DNA of 64,000 nt from Mercurialis annua (Eukaryota; Streptophyta; Magnoliopsida; Malpighiales; Euphorbiaceae): contig NC_065577.1 in the NCBI RefSeq assembly GCF_937616625.2, forward strand, positions 26,735,501 through 26,799,500, read 5' to 3'. Positions 23,921 to 34,691 of the stretch are shown one piece after another (positions within the stretch are counted from its first letter, which is position 1; the number at the start of each line of letters is the position of its first letter). A program made the translations under genes and the position numbers. The notes under the pieces were generated by a model. The model saw nothing but the letters and a program-made list of their open reading frames with translations, had not been told where the DNA came from and did no database searches.

Positions 23921-25189
23921 TTAAAAACAACCGTTTTTAAAATATAAACATAAAAATGTTTTCATAATTGTTTTCAAAAACAGTTTCCTTGGACCTAAAC
24001 CGCACGGTTTGCTCCTTATCAATCACCGGCTTTATTTTCCAGACATATTCGCACATGTTGCATTGCATTAGAAATTTCTCTTCTCACCTACTCTCTAGGA
24101 GTCCCTATCCAGCCCCGATACTCATAGCCGCTCTCACGCTCTTGCTCTGCATTCCATTGCCCAGACCGTGTTATGCGGAGTAGTATCACTCAAAGCCCAA
24201 TACCTCGGTCGTTTGTACTCGTGATTGAGGAGACTTATCAAAAGGTATATCTGTCTATGGGAGCTCTAAACCGGTTACTATCAAAACCCAATGACTCAGC
24301 CCACATGCATTCCAGCTTAGACACTACCGTCTAGGATCAACCCAACATAATGATTATTCTTTAGGCATGACTGCCAATGTAATGATTCTAAATCCAGTGA
24401 TTCAAAAACTACTTCAATATTAGTTTTAGGTCCGGCCTAAACCAGATTTTCAAAACTTTCAGTTAGGCCAGACCTAAAAGAAACAAATCCGATTAAGTGA
24501 TACACCTTCGCTTAATCAAACCTCAAATAACCAGTCTAGTGAAAACTCATTTCGCTAGATACAGTCTCCAGGCTAAATCAAACTCTAGATTTCAAAACAG
24601 ACTTCCACGTCCACCCTACATGTTTTCAAATTCCTTCCGGAAAGGGATTTAGAGTCGTTACATCGACAAATGATGTCTATCTCCTTTTGAATTGCTAGAA
24701 GAGAGCTTTTTGCAGGAACGCCGACTCTTGCATTGCGATGCGAGGATCCAGACCAAAACAACTAGGAACAAACCTCGCCCGGAACACGTGTGTGGGAGAA
24801 ATAAGGTTGGAAGGAATAACATGTCTCTGTGATATCAAAGTATTCTATGTGCCAAACTTGCTACGTGCTATGTGTTCCAAACTAACTATGCATCTTACGC
24901 ATCTACATATCATGCATCACATCATACTAACCCCTTGTTGATGCAGCGACATGCATCATGCACTAACCCCTTGTTTTGCAGCCATACTACTGACTTCTCT
25001 ATCTGATGCCCAGACCGCCAACGGACCAGAAAACGGTCCTACTATGACTCTGACATCGACAACCCAGAAATACGACATCGGCATCCCAGACATCCGATGG
25101 ACCAAAAAAACGGCTCTACTATGACTTCAGAATTAGCAACCCGGACAGCCGACAGACCAGAAGGAGGTTTCTACCAGGCCTTCCACGAC
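23921..25189 (+). mobile_element. Ogre-like interior, 5' untranslated part
   Basis: About 1.27 kb without a supported gene. Nothing resembles ORF1 or gag of autonomous Ogre. The short frames at 23968 and 24738 have no recognisable features. Confidence 0.5.
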
Positions 25190-25550
25190 TCCAGAATATA
25201 GTTAGAACAGGCTTCCGGCCTCCTAAAGAATCAGAACAGGCTTCCAACCTCCTACAGAATTAGAACGGGCTTTCGGCCTCCTACAGATTCAGAACAGGCT
25301 TCCGGCCTCCAAAAGAATCACAACGGGCTTCCGGCCTCCTACAGAGTCAGAACGGGCTTCCGGCCTCCTAACGAATTAAAACGGGCTTCCAGCCTCCTAA
25401 AAGATCATAACGGGCTTCTAGCCTCCTACAGAATCAGAACGGTCTTCTAGCCTCCTACATAGTCAGAATGTGTTTCCAGCCTTTTACAGAGTCAGAACAG
25501 GCTTCCGGCCTCCTACAGTTATAATTGGCTTCCGGCCTCTAATAAATGAA
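25190..25550. repeat. Minisatellite, ~29-bp unit, about 12 copies
   Basis: Head-to-tail degenerate copies of a unit like GGCTTCCGGCCTCCTACAGA followed by ATCAGAACG. Variants at most positions show it is not a recent expansion. Confidence 0.9.
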
Positions 25551-25599
25551 GAACATGCTTCTGCCTCTTGCAGAATTAGAACGGGTCTTCTACGGCTCC

Positions 25600-26135
25600 A
25601 GAATCAGTAGCCTAGAACAGTCAAATGGAACGGCAAAGGTTCCCACCAGAAAAAACGACGGAGGTTTCCGCTTTCTAGATCTACCGAATGCAACATCGGA
25701 AGTTTCAATAACAAGACAAGAAAGGTATCAACTCTCCAGAGTAACCGAATAAAGCAGCGGAAGTTTAAATACAGCACAACGAAATGGCGTGATTTGATTT
25801 TCTCAAAATAACTGAAAGGGACATCATGGATTACATCTATCAACCAAATAAAACAACAAAGATTCCAGCTTTTCAGAACAACCGGATGGAACAGCGGGAG
25901 TTTCAGTAATCTAGAACAGCCAAATGGATCAGCAGAGATTCCAACTATCCAGAATAAGCAGACGAAGCAACAGAGGCTTTATGGAGCAACAAAAATTTCA
26001 CAAACCCAGAACAACCAAATGGGACGGCAAGGGTTTCCACCAGACAAAACAAAGGAGGCCATAGCTTCCTAGAGCAACCGAACGGAACAGCGGAAGTCTC
26101 ATGCTATTCAAGACAGCTGAGTTGATCAGTAGAGC
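25600..26135. repeat. Degenerate tandem repeat region
   Basis: Recurring words CCAGAACA(A/G)CCAAATGGAACGGC and GGAAGTTTCA at irregular ~55-65-bp spacing. Weaker than the flanking minisatellites. Confidence 0.6.
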
Positions 26136-27439
26136 TTTTAACCATTCTGAACATGCCTATAAATGGCTCACCAAATGTCCAGAGAAAGATTTTGTTACAG
26201 GCTCAGCGTCCTCTGTCGACCTCAGAATTCATGATGTCGCCGACAAGATAAAAACAGTGACCCAGCTATATTGGAACTAGTTAGAGATCAGTTCTCTTAT
26301 GAGCAATGACTTCTGGCATTTTTCTTCTAGCATTTGAATATTTGAAAATTTAAAATTCTAGAGTCAATGATTAAATCTATTCTACTTATTTGGGTGATGT
26401 CTTGTCTGATGGACATGTTATCTTCAATAATTATATATGTACATGTGATAAAATCGAGCTATATCGCTAGCTCATTCAATGACCTTCCCAAAGAAGTGAA
26501 AAACTTTTAGAGATAATTCTGTCGCAAGAGACTTTACTCCTGAATCATAAGAAAAATCGGATAGCTATCTTAAAGGGATAGCGGCTTGCGGGGTAGTACC
26601 CACAAGAGATCTCTCACAAGTCTCTTGACATAAAATGATTCGGCCACTAACCGGAAGGCTTACGCGACTCAAAGGTGTCCATCAGTAGAGGCACACGTTA
26701 GAACGCACGTCTAGCCCGGATAGGAATCACCACCAACAAAGAAGTCCACCACCAAGCAGCAGCCCACCTATCTACGAGACCAGGACGATCTAAAGAGTGG
26801 GAGAAGGAGTGTGCTACAAGACCTCCTCTAGATGCCTGCGAGCCACATAAGACGCTCATAAGAAATAGTCAATCCTAAAAATCCGCTAGGACCGATTGAC
26901 AACAGGAGTACGGCCCATTGAAACATAAAATATCTCAATTGTACTAGTTATTCAATGAGCTAGTGATATAGATATTTTATCATGCGTACATGCCATGATT
27001 ATTGACCAGCACATGTACCTAGAAAGAACAAACAAATGACCATAAATTTTAAAAGCACAACCTTTTGTGACAACGGAACATAAAAATAAACCTTTTGTGA
27101 CAATTGAACGCTCTGATTAGGGGGCAACACAAAGTACGACGCATGGAGTAGAACCCACTCCAGAAGCAAGGAAACATTTGGGCTAGTTTTCGCAAAATTA
27201 GAATCCAGCAACACAAGAAAGCAGAAAATAGGGCCAATTCGGCTCCAGAAACGCAAGAAACAACAACCGCCAGACCATTACATGCAGGAATAAGCTCCAG
27301 AAACGACAATCTCGAGGCCGTTACCCTCAAAAGAAACTATAGAACCGCAAGAATCAGCGAACGACAAGCCTCTACCTCCAGATGAATCACAGAACAGGCG
27401 ACATGCCTCTGCTACCCGAAGACAAAAATCTGATAGCAA
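26136..27439 (+). mobile_element. Ogre-like interior, unassigned
   Basis: Contains short shared words with the flanking repeats but no gene, promoter or repeat family that I can support. Confidence 0.4.
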
Positions 27440-28325
27440 GGGGCATCAGGTCTCCACCAATAGATGAACCGGAGGCGTCAGGTCTCCACCACCCAGAGAA
27501 TCGGGGGGCATTAAAGCCCTCAAACAGAAATGCAGAAACAAAACAGATGGAATATAGAAATTCAATGACCAGAGCACCAGCCAATGAACCGGGGGGTATC
27601 AAGTCTCCACCAGCCAGAGAACCGGGGGTATCAGGTCTGCACCAGCCATAAAACCGGAGGCATCAGGTCTCCACCAGCCAGAGAACCGGAGGCATCAGGT
27701 CTCCGTCAGCAGTAGAACTGGAGGACGCCAGTTCTCCAACCAGCCAGAGAATAGGGGCATCAGGACTCTAACCAGCCAGAGAACCGGGAGGATCAGGTCT
27801 CAAACATATAGAGAACTGGAGACATCACGTCTCCACCAACTAGTGAACCGGGGGAATCGGGTCTCCACCATCAGTAGAACCGAGGTCATCAGGTATCCAC
27901 CAGCCAGAGAATAGGGGGCATCAGGTTTCCATCAGCCAGAAAACTGGGGGCATCAGGTCTCCGCCAGTCAGAGAAAAGAGGGCATCAGTGCTCCAACAGC
28001 CAGAAAATGGGGGCATCAGGTCTCCACTAGCTAGAGAACCGGGGGAATCAGGTCTCCACCAGCCAAAGAACCGAGGGCATAAGGTCTCCAACAACTAGAG
28101 AACTGGGGGACATCAGGTCTCCACCAGTATAAGAACCGGGGGCATCAGGTCTCCACAAGCCAGAGAAACCGGGGGCATCAGGTCACCACCAGCCAGTGAA
28201 CCAAGGGCATCATGTCTTTAGCAGCAAAAGAACTGGGGGCATCAGGTCTCCACTAGCAGAAGAACCGGGGGCATCAGGTCTCCACCAGCGAACGGGGGCA
28301 TCGGGTCTCCATCAAAAACAGAGAG
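27440..28325. repeat. Minisatellite, ~32-bp unit, about 26 copies
   Basis: Unit like GAACCGGGGGCATCAGGTCT followed by CCACCAGCCAGA. Copies differ by single substitutions and 1-bp indels, which gives short open frames in several phases that are not genes. Confidence 0.92.
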
Positions 28326-28465
28326 GTCAGAAAAGGCTAACCAAATATGGCAAACAAAACAAAACTATGCTTCTAGAAAGTTGAATGTACAAAATATTGT
28401 AGCAACCTACACAATCATCAATAAAAGCAAACGTTCAAAATGTGACAAACATGTTGTACAAGCCT

Positions 28466-30684
28466 AACTATCAGAGTCCAAATCCTGCTCTAAGGTCTCT
28501 GAGTCTCCGTAGCGGCTCCCAGAAGGCGAGTCACCTGAATAGCGCCCAGTCTGCTCGCCATCATAAAACGAAGCGAAGTCTCCACGACCTCCCCGGATGT
28601 CAGATCCTCGTCTACTACGGGCTCCACGTCCACGATCACCAGCACGAAGTCCATCTTCACCGCCAGGGAACCTAGGAGGTATGTCACTGTCAGCCGGACC
28701 CAGCCCTCTCAAACACACCTGCTCCTCCAAATCGTCAATGCGCAACTACAGAAAACCAGAGAGCAGTAAGAGCTATAAGATTGCATACATGCATACATGT
28801 AGGATAGAAATATTGCATATTTGTTTTAACCTCATTTGTGCAGATATAGCGCACAAGCGATCACGCCAATAGTAAGCAGCATCGGCCAACTGAGCCACGT
28901 CAGATACCGGCACTTGAAAAACAGTATAAGACGCTCAGTCTAACAGGCAAAATGGGCCCTCAGAATAAAAGAACAGAAAAGGGAAATACTCACATGGGTA
29001 CAGTCAGCATGCGTAAAAGAATGTGTCATGTAGCACAGAGGAATAGATTCCTGCACAGGCCCACGCATGCCGCCGTAACGTGCAGATCTCTCTGGCATTT
29101 GACTCAAAGAACCAGAGACCATGTCACCAGCAACGGCTCGCCTACCAGACGGGACTTGACTAGGAGACCTCGGACTGTCTACCTTAGCAAAGACAGAACG
29201 AGACCCACGTCTAGCACCTCCCTAAGAAGATACCAGAAGAGAACTCAAGAAGGCGGAAAAAACCCAAAAAGAGGAAAAAAACCAGAAGAATGACACATAC
29301 ATGTGGCCCTGCAGCCGGCTGGTGAACCTGAACGACAGGTACTCCGTCCAACGGAAACCTCCCCAGAAGACGATGCCTCGCGAAGTCATCAAGATAGCTC
29401 GCAAAGTCGTCAAGAATGCATCATGCAGCATAGAGGAACAGATACCAGACCAGTAGCAGGCTAACCTCTCAGATCCAGTCGAAGAGCAGGCGATAAGACG
29501 TCCCTACCACACAAAATCGATGAAGGAGGTCTAACCGGGACCATACGGACGCGTGGGCCAGCCCACCAATGGAGAATGCGCTCCCCCAGAAACCAGGACC
29601 TACAACTCGATCCATGCATCAGATAACGCAGGCTCGATCTTGCTACGGAACCCTGTACCCACTGAGGCCAACGAACTTCAGGGGGAGTGTTCCAAGAATC
29701 ATCCACCTATAATCATTAGAATGATAGTCATCACTGCAAAAGATACCCAGAGTAGTTCAAAAATAGAGTTCAGTAGTCATATCAATCCACGCCAGCTCGT
29801 TCAGCCAGCCTCTGTACTGAGCTCCCTGACTCTGCGTCAAAGTACGAGAAAAATCCCAAAATCTCAGCATATGGTATCCTAACCCCGGAACAACACCAAA
29901 GCCAGTCAGAAGGCCCATCTGGATGGCCCTGATTTAAAAAAAATAGAATAAGACCAGCTGAGATAATAAAATCAAAAGAATGATGCGGTTAAAAGCAATA
30001 AGGCAACCACGTCCAAATCCTCTAAGGCTGGCAACACGCAGAGTGGCAGAGTCGCACCTGAACTACAGCACAAAGTGGACCCCAGCAGATAACAGATGAA
30101 AGCTCTGGCAATCAGACCAACCTCGTCGCTAGTCCGGGGAAAGCTCTCCTTGTAACGGTCATATGGCTGAGGGTGTCAAAGACTACGACCCTTCATCTCT
30201 GGAACGAAACCCAGCATCTCGAAGATGTACGCATCCCTTTGAGGATAGAATCTCAAACCACCATCAAAAGAAGAAGGCACGCCTCCAAAGGAGATTTCGG
30301 TAATCAGTGAAAAAGCTAGAGGAGTCGCTGTCAGCTCCTCAACCGGCAAACGAAAAGTGTGGGTAGTATCCATCCACCGCTCCATCAGCGCACGCAGAGA
30401 AACGCTATCGTAAATCCTCGTCGCAGTGAAAAGACCACTAGCAAGACGGAAAAAACCCGTAGCATCTATTCAAGAACGAACAGCCACAAAGTTCGCCGAC
30501 GTACGGAACACATCTCGCTCCTGAAAGCGCAAAAATACCAAAAAACAGGGTCAGAATCATCAAAAATCGAACAGGGATAGCCAAAAAACATACCGGGAGT
30601 CGAGTGCCATAGAGGCACTGGCGCCATCGTCATAGCGCCAGTGTCACTTGCGACACCGTTAGAATATAGTGGCGGCGGCGCCAC
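28466..30684 (-). pseudogene. Antisense multi-exon plant-mobile-domain-like gene
   Basis: On the strand opposite to the element, a split gene can be traced. The main exon begins after an acceptor (GCGCTTTCAG) at 30521. It reads GFFRLASG, then LMERWMDTTHTFRLP, and after a frameshift near 30190 RAFICYLLGSTL and LPALEDLD. These match the plant mobile domain (PF10536): the ERW-THTF block and the R-A-F-L-LG block with following LEDLD. Later exon-like pieces read WNTPPEVRWPQWVQG (29.7 kb), FASYLDDFARHRLLGRFP (29.4 kb, donor GTATGT), a GARRGSRS serine-rich piece (29.2 kb), and a charged C-terminus rich in R, G, D and S ending at TAG near 28466. Stops and a frameshift break the domain. Tat elements are known to carry antisense extra ORFs, some with this domain; exon borders here are inference. 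Confidence 0.62.
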
Positions 30685-30704
30685 TATATCTTGGCGTCGC
30701 CGCC
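30616..30704. repeat. Hairpin array at the 5' end of the antisense gene
   Basis: Tandem inverted repeats: CACTGGCG-12 nt-CGCCAGTG (30616-30643), GTGTC-6 nt-GACAC (30641-30656), ATATAGTGGC-6 nt-GCCACTATAT (30664-30689), and GGCG-T-CGCC (30693-30701). It overlaps the putative first exon of the antisense gene. Confidence 0.8.
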
Positions 30705-31239
30705 ACTTCTTTCCACTATATGGGAAAACTTTTCAGGGACTGGGCCTGCTTTCGACGAAGTTTCGACAATATTTCGGATGTATTTCAAACATACAGACAA
30801 TGAAAAGTCTATGTACAAGCCAAAAACAATGAAAAATGCACCTCGCGATGAGCCTTGGCACATAAGTGTCCTTCCAGATGCAACAAGAGCGGAACCTCCT
30901 CATTGCACGGCTCCCTAAAAGTTCAAGGTGGTGCCATGGCTCAAATGCTCAAATTCAGAGAATAGAAAAAGAAGAAAAGGAAGTGTAATGTGAGAAATGA
31001 GGGAATGGCTCTCTTAAAAAGGCACAAGCCACTAAAAGACGAAAAACTACATCCTTCGAGGGTATGCCAGAAAGATACCTTTAAGGATGCAAGACGAGAA
31101 GATGAACAGCCGGAATATACAAATAATTCTAAAAACAGACAACGAAAATACATATAGACAGCCAAGAATGACAGACAATCCTGAAAACAGACAGATAAAA
31201 ATACAGATAGACAACCTAAAGAATCGGAACAAGTCCTAG

Positions 31240-31700
31240 AGCCTTCGGACAAGACCCAGATCCTTCAAAACTAATCCAGAGAATCAGCACAAGTCCCGGA
31301 GCCTTCAGAGCAAACCTAGAGAATCAGACAAGTCCCAGAGCCTTCAGAAAAGACCCGGAGCCTTCAAAATGAATCCAGAGAATAAGCACAATTCCCTGAG
31401 CCTTCATAGCAAACCCAGAGAATCAGAGTAAGTCCCAGAGCCTTCAGACAAAGACCCAGAGCCTTCAGACAAAGACCTAGAGCCTTCATACAAGCTTCAG
31501 AGCCTTCATACAGAGTCCTAAAGCCTTCAAACAAAACCCAGAGCTTTGAGACAGAGACCCTGAGCCTTCAGACAAAGATCCTGAGCCTATAGACGAGTCC
31601 TAGAGCCTTCAGACAAAGACCCAGAGCTTTCAAAAAAAGACCTAGAGCATTCAGACAAAGACCCAGAGCCTTCAGACAAGTCCTAGAGCCTTCAGAATAA
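31240..31700. repeat. Minisatellite, ~21-24-bp unit, about 20 copies
   Basis: Unit like GAGCCTTCAGACAAAGACCCA, degenerate, with interspersed AATCCAGAGAATCAG variants. Confidence 0.9.
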
Positions 31701-31744
31701 ACCCAAAGAGTTACCAAGAAGATGGGATCCAAAAGAGCCAGACT

Positions 31745-31890
31745 CCCCAGATGGCATAAAGACGCTAAAACACGGTAGAGAAACACCGAAACATGGTACA
31801 AATACACCATAAGTGGCAGAAAGACGCCAAAGCCTGATGAAAAATGTCAGCATACGGTAGAAAAACACCCAAACCTGGTAGAAAGACACC
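31745..31890. repeat. Short tandem repeat, ~22-bp unit
   Basis: Six or so copies of a unit like GGTAGAAAGACACCAAAACCT, degenerate. Confidence 0.75.
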
Positions 31891-32313
31891 ATCGTCCGTT
31901 AAGCATGGAATAATTAACTGAATCCAGACGCCTATGCGATATATGTGGCCTTTAGGATGTCCAAGGGATCTTGTCTGTCTATAAGAAAGCCTCGAACAGA
32001 ACAATTATCAGGGTTCGAGCCATGGAACTACTCTAGGGACGGCCAAGGGTTTATAGCTCCATTACACGGGGCACACACTCAGGCAGCCCGGGCTCAACGG
32101 TAGCTGAGAAAACCACTTCCAGCCAAATGCGGAGTAGGCTAGAACCAGAGGTGCCTGAGGCTAGAGTCATGCACCACAGCAGCTAATGCTCAGGCTAAGG
32201 AATTACCATACCACCGGGCGAGCGAGGGCCTCCGATGGTGGGCAGTATCCTTGTCGCTCGTCTAACAGCAAGTATCATCTTTAATAAAAAAATTACTTCG
32301 TCAATTCTTGTTA
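31891..32313 (+). mobile_element. Ogre-like interior, 3' end
   Basis: Unique-looking sequence up to the polypurine tract; no gene seen. Confidence 0.4.
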
Positions 32314-32327
32314 AAGAGGGGGAAAAC
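32314..32327 (+). other. Polypurine tract of the Ogre-like element
   Basis: AAGAGGGGGAAAAC directly before TGTAGACACC. Confidence 0.88.
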
Positions 32328-34691
32328 TGTAGACACCTATTTTTCAGACAGGTAAAAAGTGATAAGGAACTGAAGCGTCTGATGATGATTTCCAGAGTAA
32401 TCCGTCCAGGTGACGAGCTTTCGATTTGCTTGCTGAAATCTAAGCAGACATAATCTGTGCGCAGTTGCAAACTTGGAGGTTAAAACGTAATTAGGCGTAA
32501 ATAGCCCATAAAAATCCACATAAATTGTAATCTAAGTCTAGAAAGTGGACTAATTGCCATATCTTAGAAGTTTAAGGGCCAATTTGCAAGTTTGACGAAC
32601 TAAACTTGACCTTAACCAAACCTATAGGACCCGAGGAACCTTTTTAACACTTTCAGGCACCAAAACAGACTTTTAGTAATCTTTTACTTAGCCACCAATT
32701 TTAAATCCGAATTTAATTAAAAAGATAGAGTTTAAGGCTAATCGTAACACCTAAAAACTTATCACTTCACACACTTTCACCCTAGAATATTCTAGAATGT
32801 TCTAGAAGATTCTAGTAAACCCCAGGTCATCCCTAATCACTATAAATACAGCCTTAAGCCAACCTGGCTAAAGGTGGCAAACAAACCCTAAAAATAGACC
32901 AGAATATTTGGCCATCACACACACACACACTAAATTTCAGTCCTGAAAACACCTAATACGCTTTGATTCCCCAAGAACGCAAGCCCTGCAAAGACTCGAA
33001 GCTGGATTTTGCATCCACTTTGCCAGTAAACGAGCAAAGGACTCAGAACGGTACTTCTAAGGACCCTCATTATTCCTTTGATTTTGCCATGAATTTTGCA
33101 TATATGATTTCCATAGGTTGCATGTTTAGATTAGTTTGCTAATTTTTCCATTAAAATAGCCATAATTAATCCATTCGATGCCTTTAACAGCTACCATATT
33201 TGATAAAAAAGCATGTTAATACTGTAATTAGCTGTTTTTAATGTTCAAAACAAGAAAACAATCAATTAGACACCTTAGAATGCATGTTTTTAAGTGTATT
33301 TTAGCTATTTTTGCCCTAAAGAAACCATAGAATAGTTGTTGCCCGAAATTATTTTTGCCTAGATGAGCTTTAAACACTCTGAAATTCCTGTGTTTTGGAT
33401 TCCTTGTTCGAATTTATGCGTTTTTTACAATTTTTTCAAGAGAAACGAACTTGAAACGAGTGAGAACGAAGCAAAACAAAATTCCAGAACTCCTGCCGAC
33501 GAACCGCCGCCGCCGCCGCTGCAACCGGCGGCGCCGGCTCAAAGAATCGGTGTCGTATTCTTCATTTTCCGGCCTCCCAGACTCGCTTCCCAGATCTTCG
33601 AGACATCGATCCAGACTTCAAAACGTATTTTTGGGCCAATCCGGACTCCAAAACAAGCCCACTTTGAACCCAGACATAGATAATTTAGTATAGAATCATA
33701 TTCCATAATGTAACGGGTCAAAACCGATGTAAAACGGACTCAGAAGTCCAAATATGTAACAAAGTGTATAAACAAGGCCCACGAGCCCGAAGCCCAGCAA
33801 ACCAGCAACTTCTAGAGCCGACTCCGAGCCAACCCAAACTTGGAATTAATTCCAGAACAATCAGTAGAACCGGATAGGTGAGATGCACAACTCTCGTGAT
33901 CTGACCGAGAGCCCATTCTGACCAGACTGATGGACAAAACCTGCGCGAGTGCCAGGCACTCAAAGTCAACGAGGTTTAAAAGTATCTCTAACCTTGTATG
34001 TATATCCAACTACCTCTGACCATGCTGGCACTGTTTACGGCTTTCCAAAAGTATCCAAATCAAATAATCACCGATTAAAGGACTAATCACCTAAAATTGG
34101 CCCATTAATGCAAATCCATCCCATCAATTAGACATCGTAGGACTAATACAAAAATGTAGTAACGGTTGTATAGGTTTTTCAAGACTCACCTAATAAAATC
34201 AATCAATCACACTAATACATCCGGTTTTAGGCTTTGTGTATGTAAAATATCCAGACCAGCCAGACTTATGCTATTTGATAGAAACCTCTAAGGTTATATG
34301 TATGCTTAGGAGTACCTGCTACTTGCCTCAAATGCCAGTCCAGATCGAGTCATATGCACGTCAAACGTGTTTACTGCTTTCATACATCTTTATTTACAAC
34401 TTTCATATCCTGTGAACTGCATATACTGTTGAGATAAGATACAAAACTTCTATGTCCAGTAAATAAAGCCGGTAACAGATAAGCCAAGCACAAGAGTCTC
34501 GGGGAGGTCCACGAACCCTAGTCTTTGGTCCGATGCACGATAGTCTTACCGGAGGCGAGTAAGGCTATCTAGTCGATTAGAAGGCATTTCTTAGCTGAAC
34601 AAGGTGGCGACTCCATTTTTCAACCATTTCAAGATCGAGAAGTCATCCATATGCCTTGGGCGAGCGGCCCCCAAACCCCGCTCTGCTCACA
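32328..34691 (+). repeat. 3' LTR of the Ogre-like element
   Basis: 2364 bp, TGTAGACACC to GCTCACA. TATA box TATAAATA at 32841-32848. It retains the segment missing from the 5' LTR, including GAGGTTTAAAAGTATCTC (33971-33988), which is the empty site for the MITE found in the inverted copy. Confidence 0.9.

Larger units (their letters stand above)
21844..34691 (+). mobile_element. Ogre/Tat-like LTR element, non-autonomous
   Basis: Two directly repeated LTRs (21844-23901, 32328-34691), a primer site TGGCGACTCCACTGAGGA after the first and a polypurine tract before the second. The TGTAGACACC LTR start and a TGGCGACTCCAC primer site (tRNA-Arg type) are what I associate with the Ogre branch of Tat. 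The left LTR lacks its first ~250 bp, lost together with the adjoining gag of G. The 8.4-kb interior shows no gag, protease, RT or integrase in sense. It holds minisatellites and an antisense plant-mobile-domain pseudogene. Both are features reported for the 3' region of Tat elements, so most of the coding part appears deleted. Confidence 0.82.

Noticed and set aside
27382..28384. Short frames with repeated PP-EPG-SGLHQ wording
   Set aside because: Translation of the 32-bp minisatellite; unit length is not a multiple of three and indels shift the frame.
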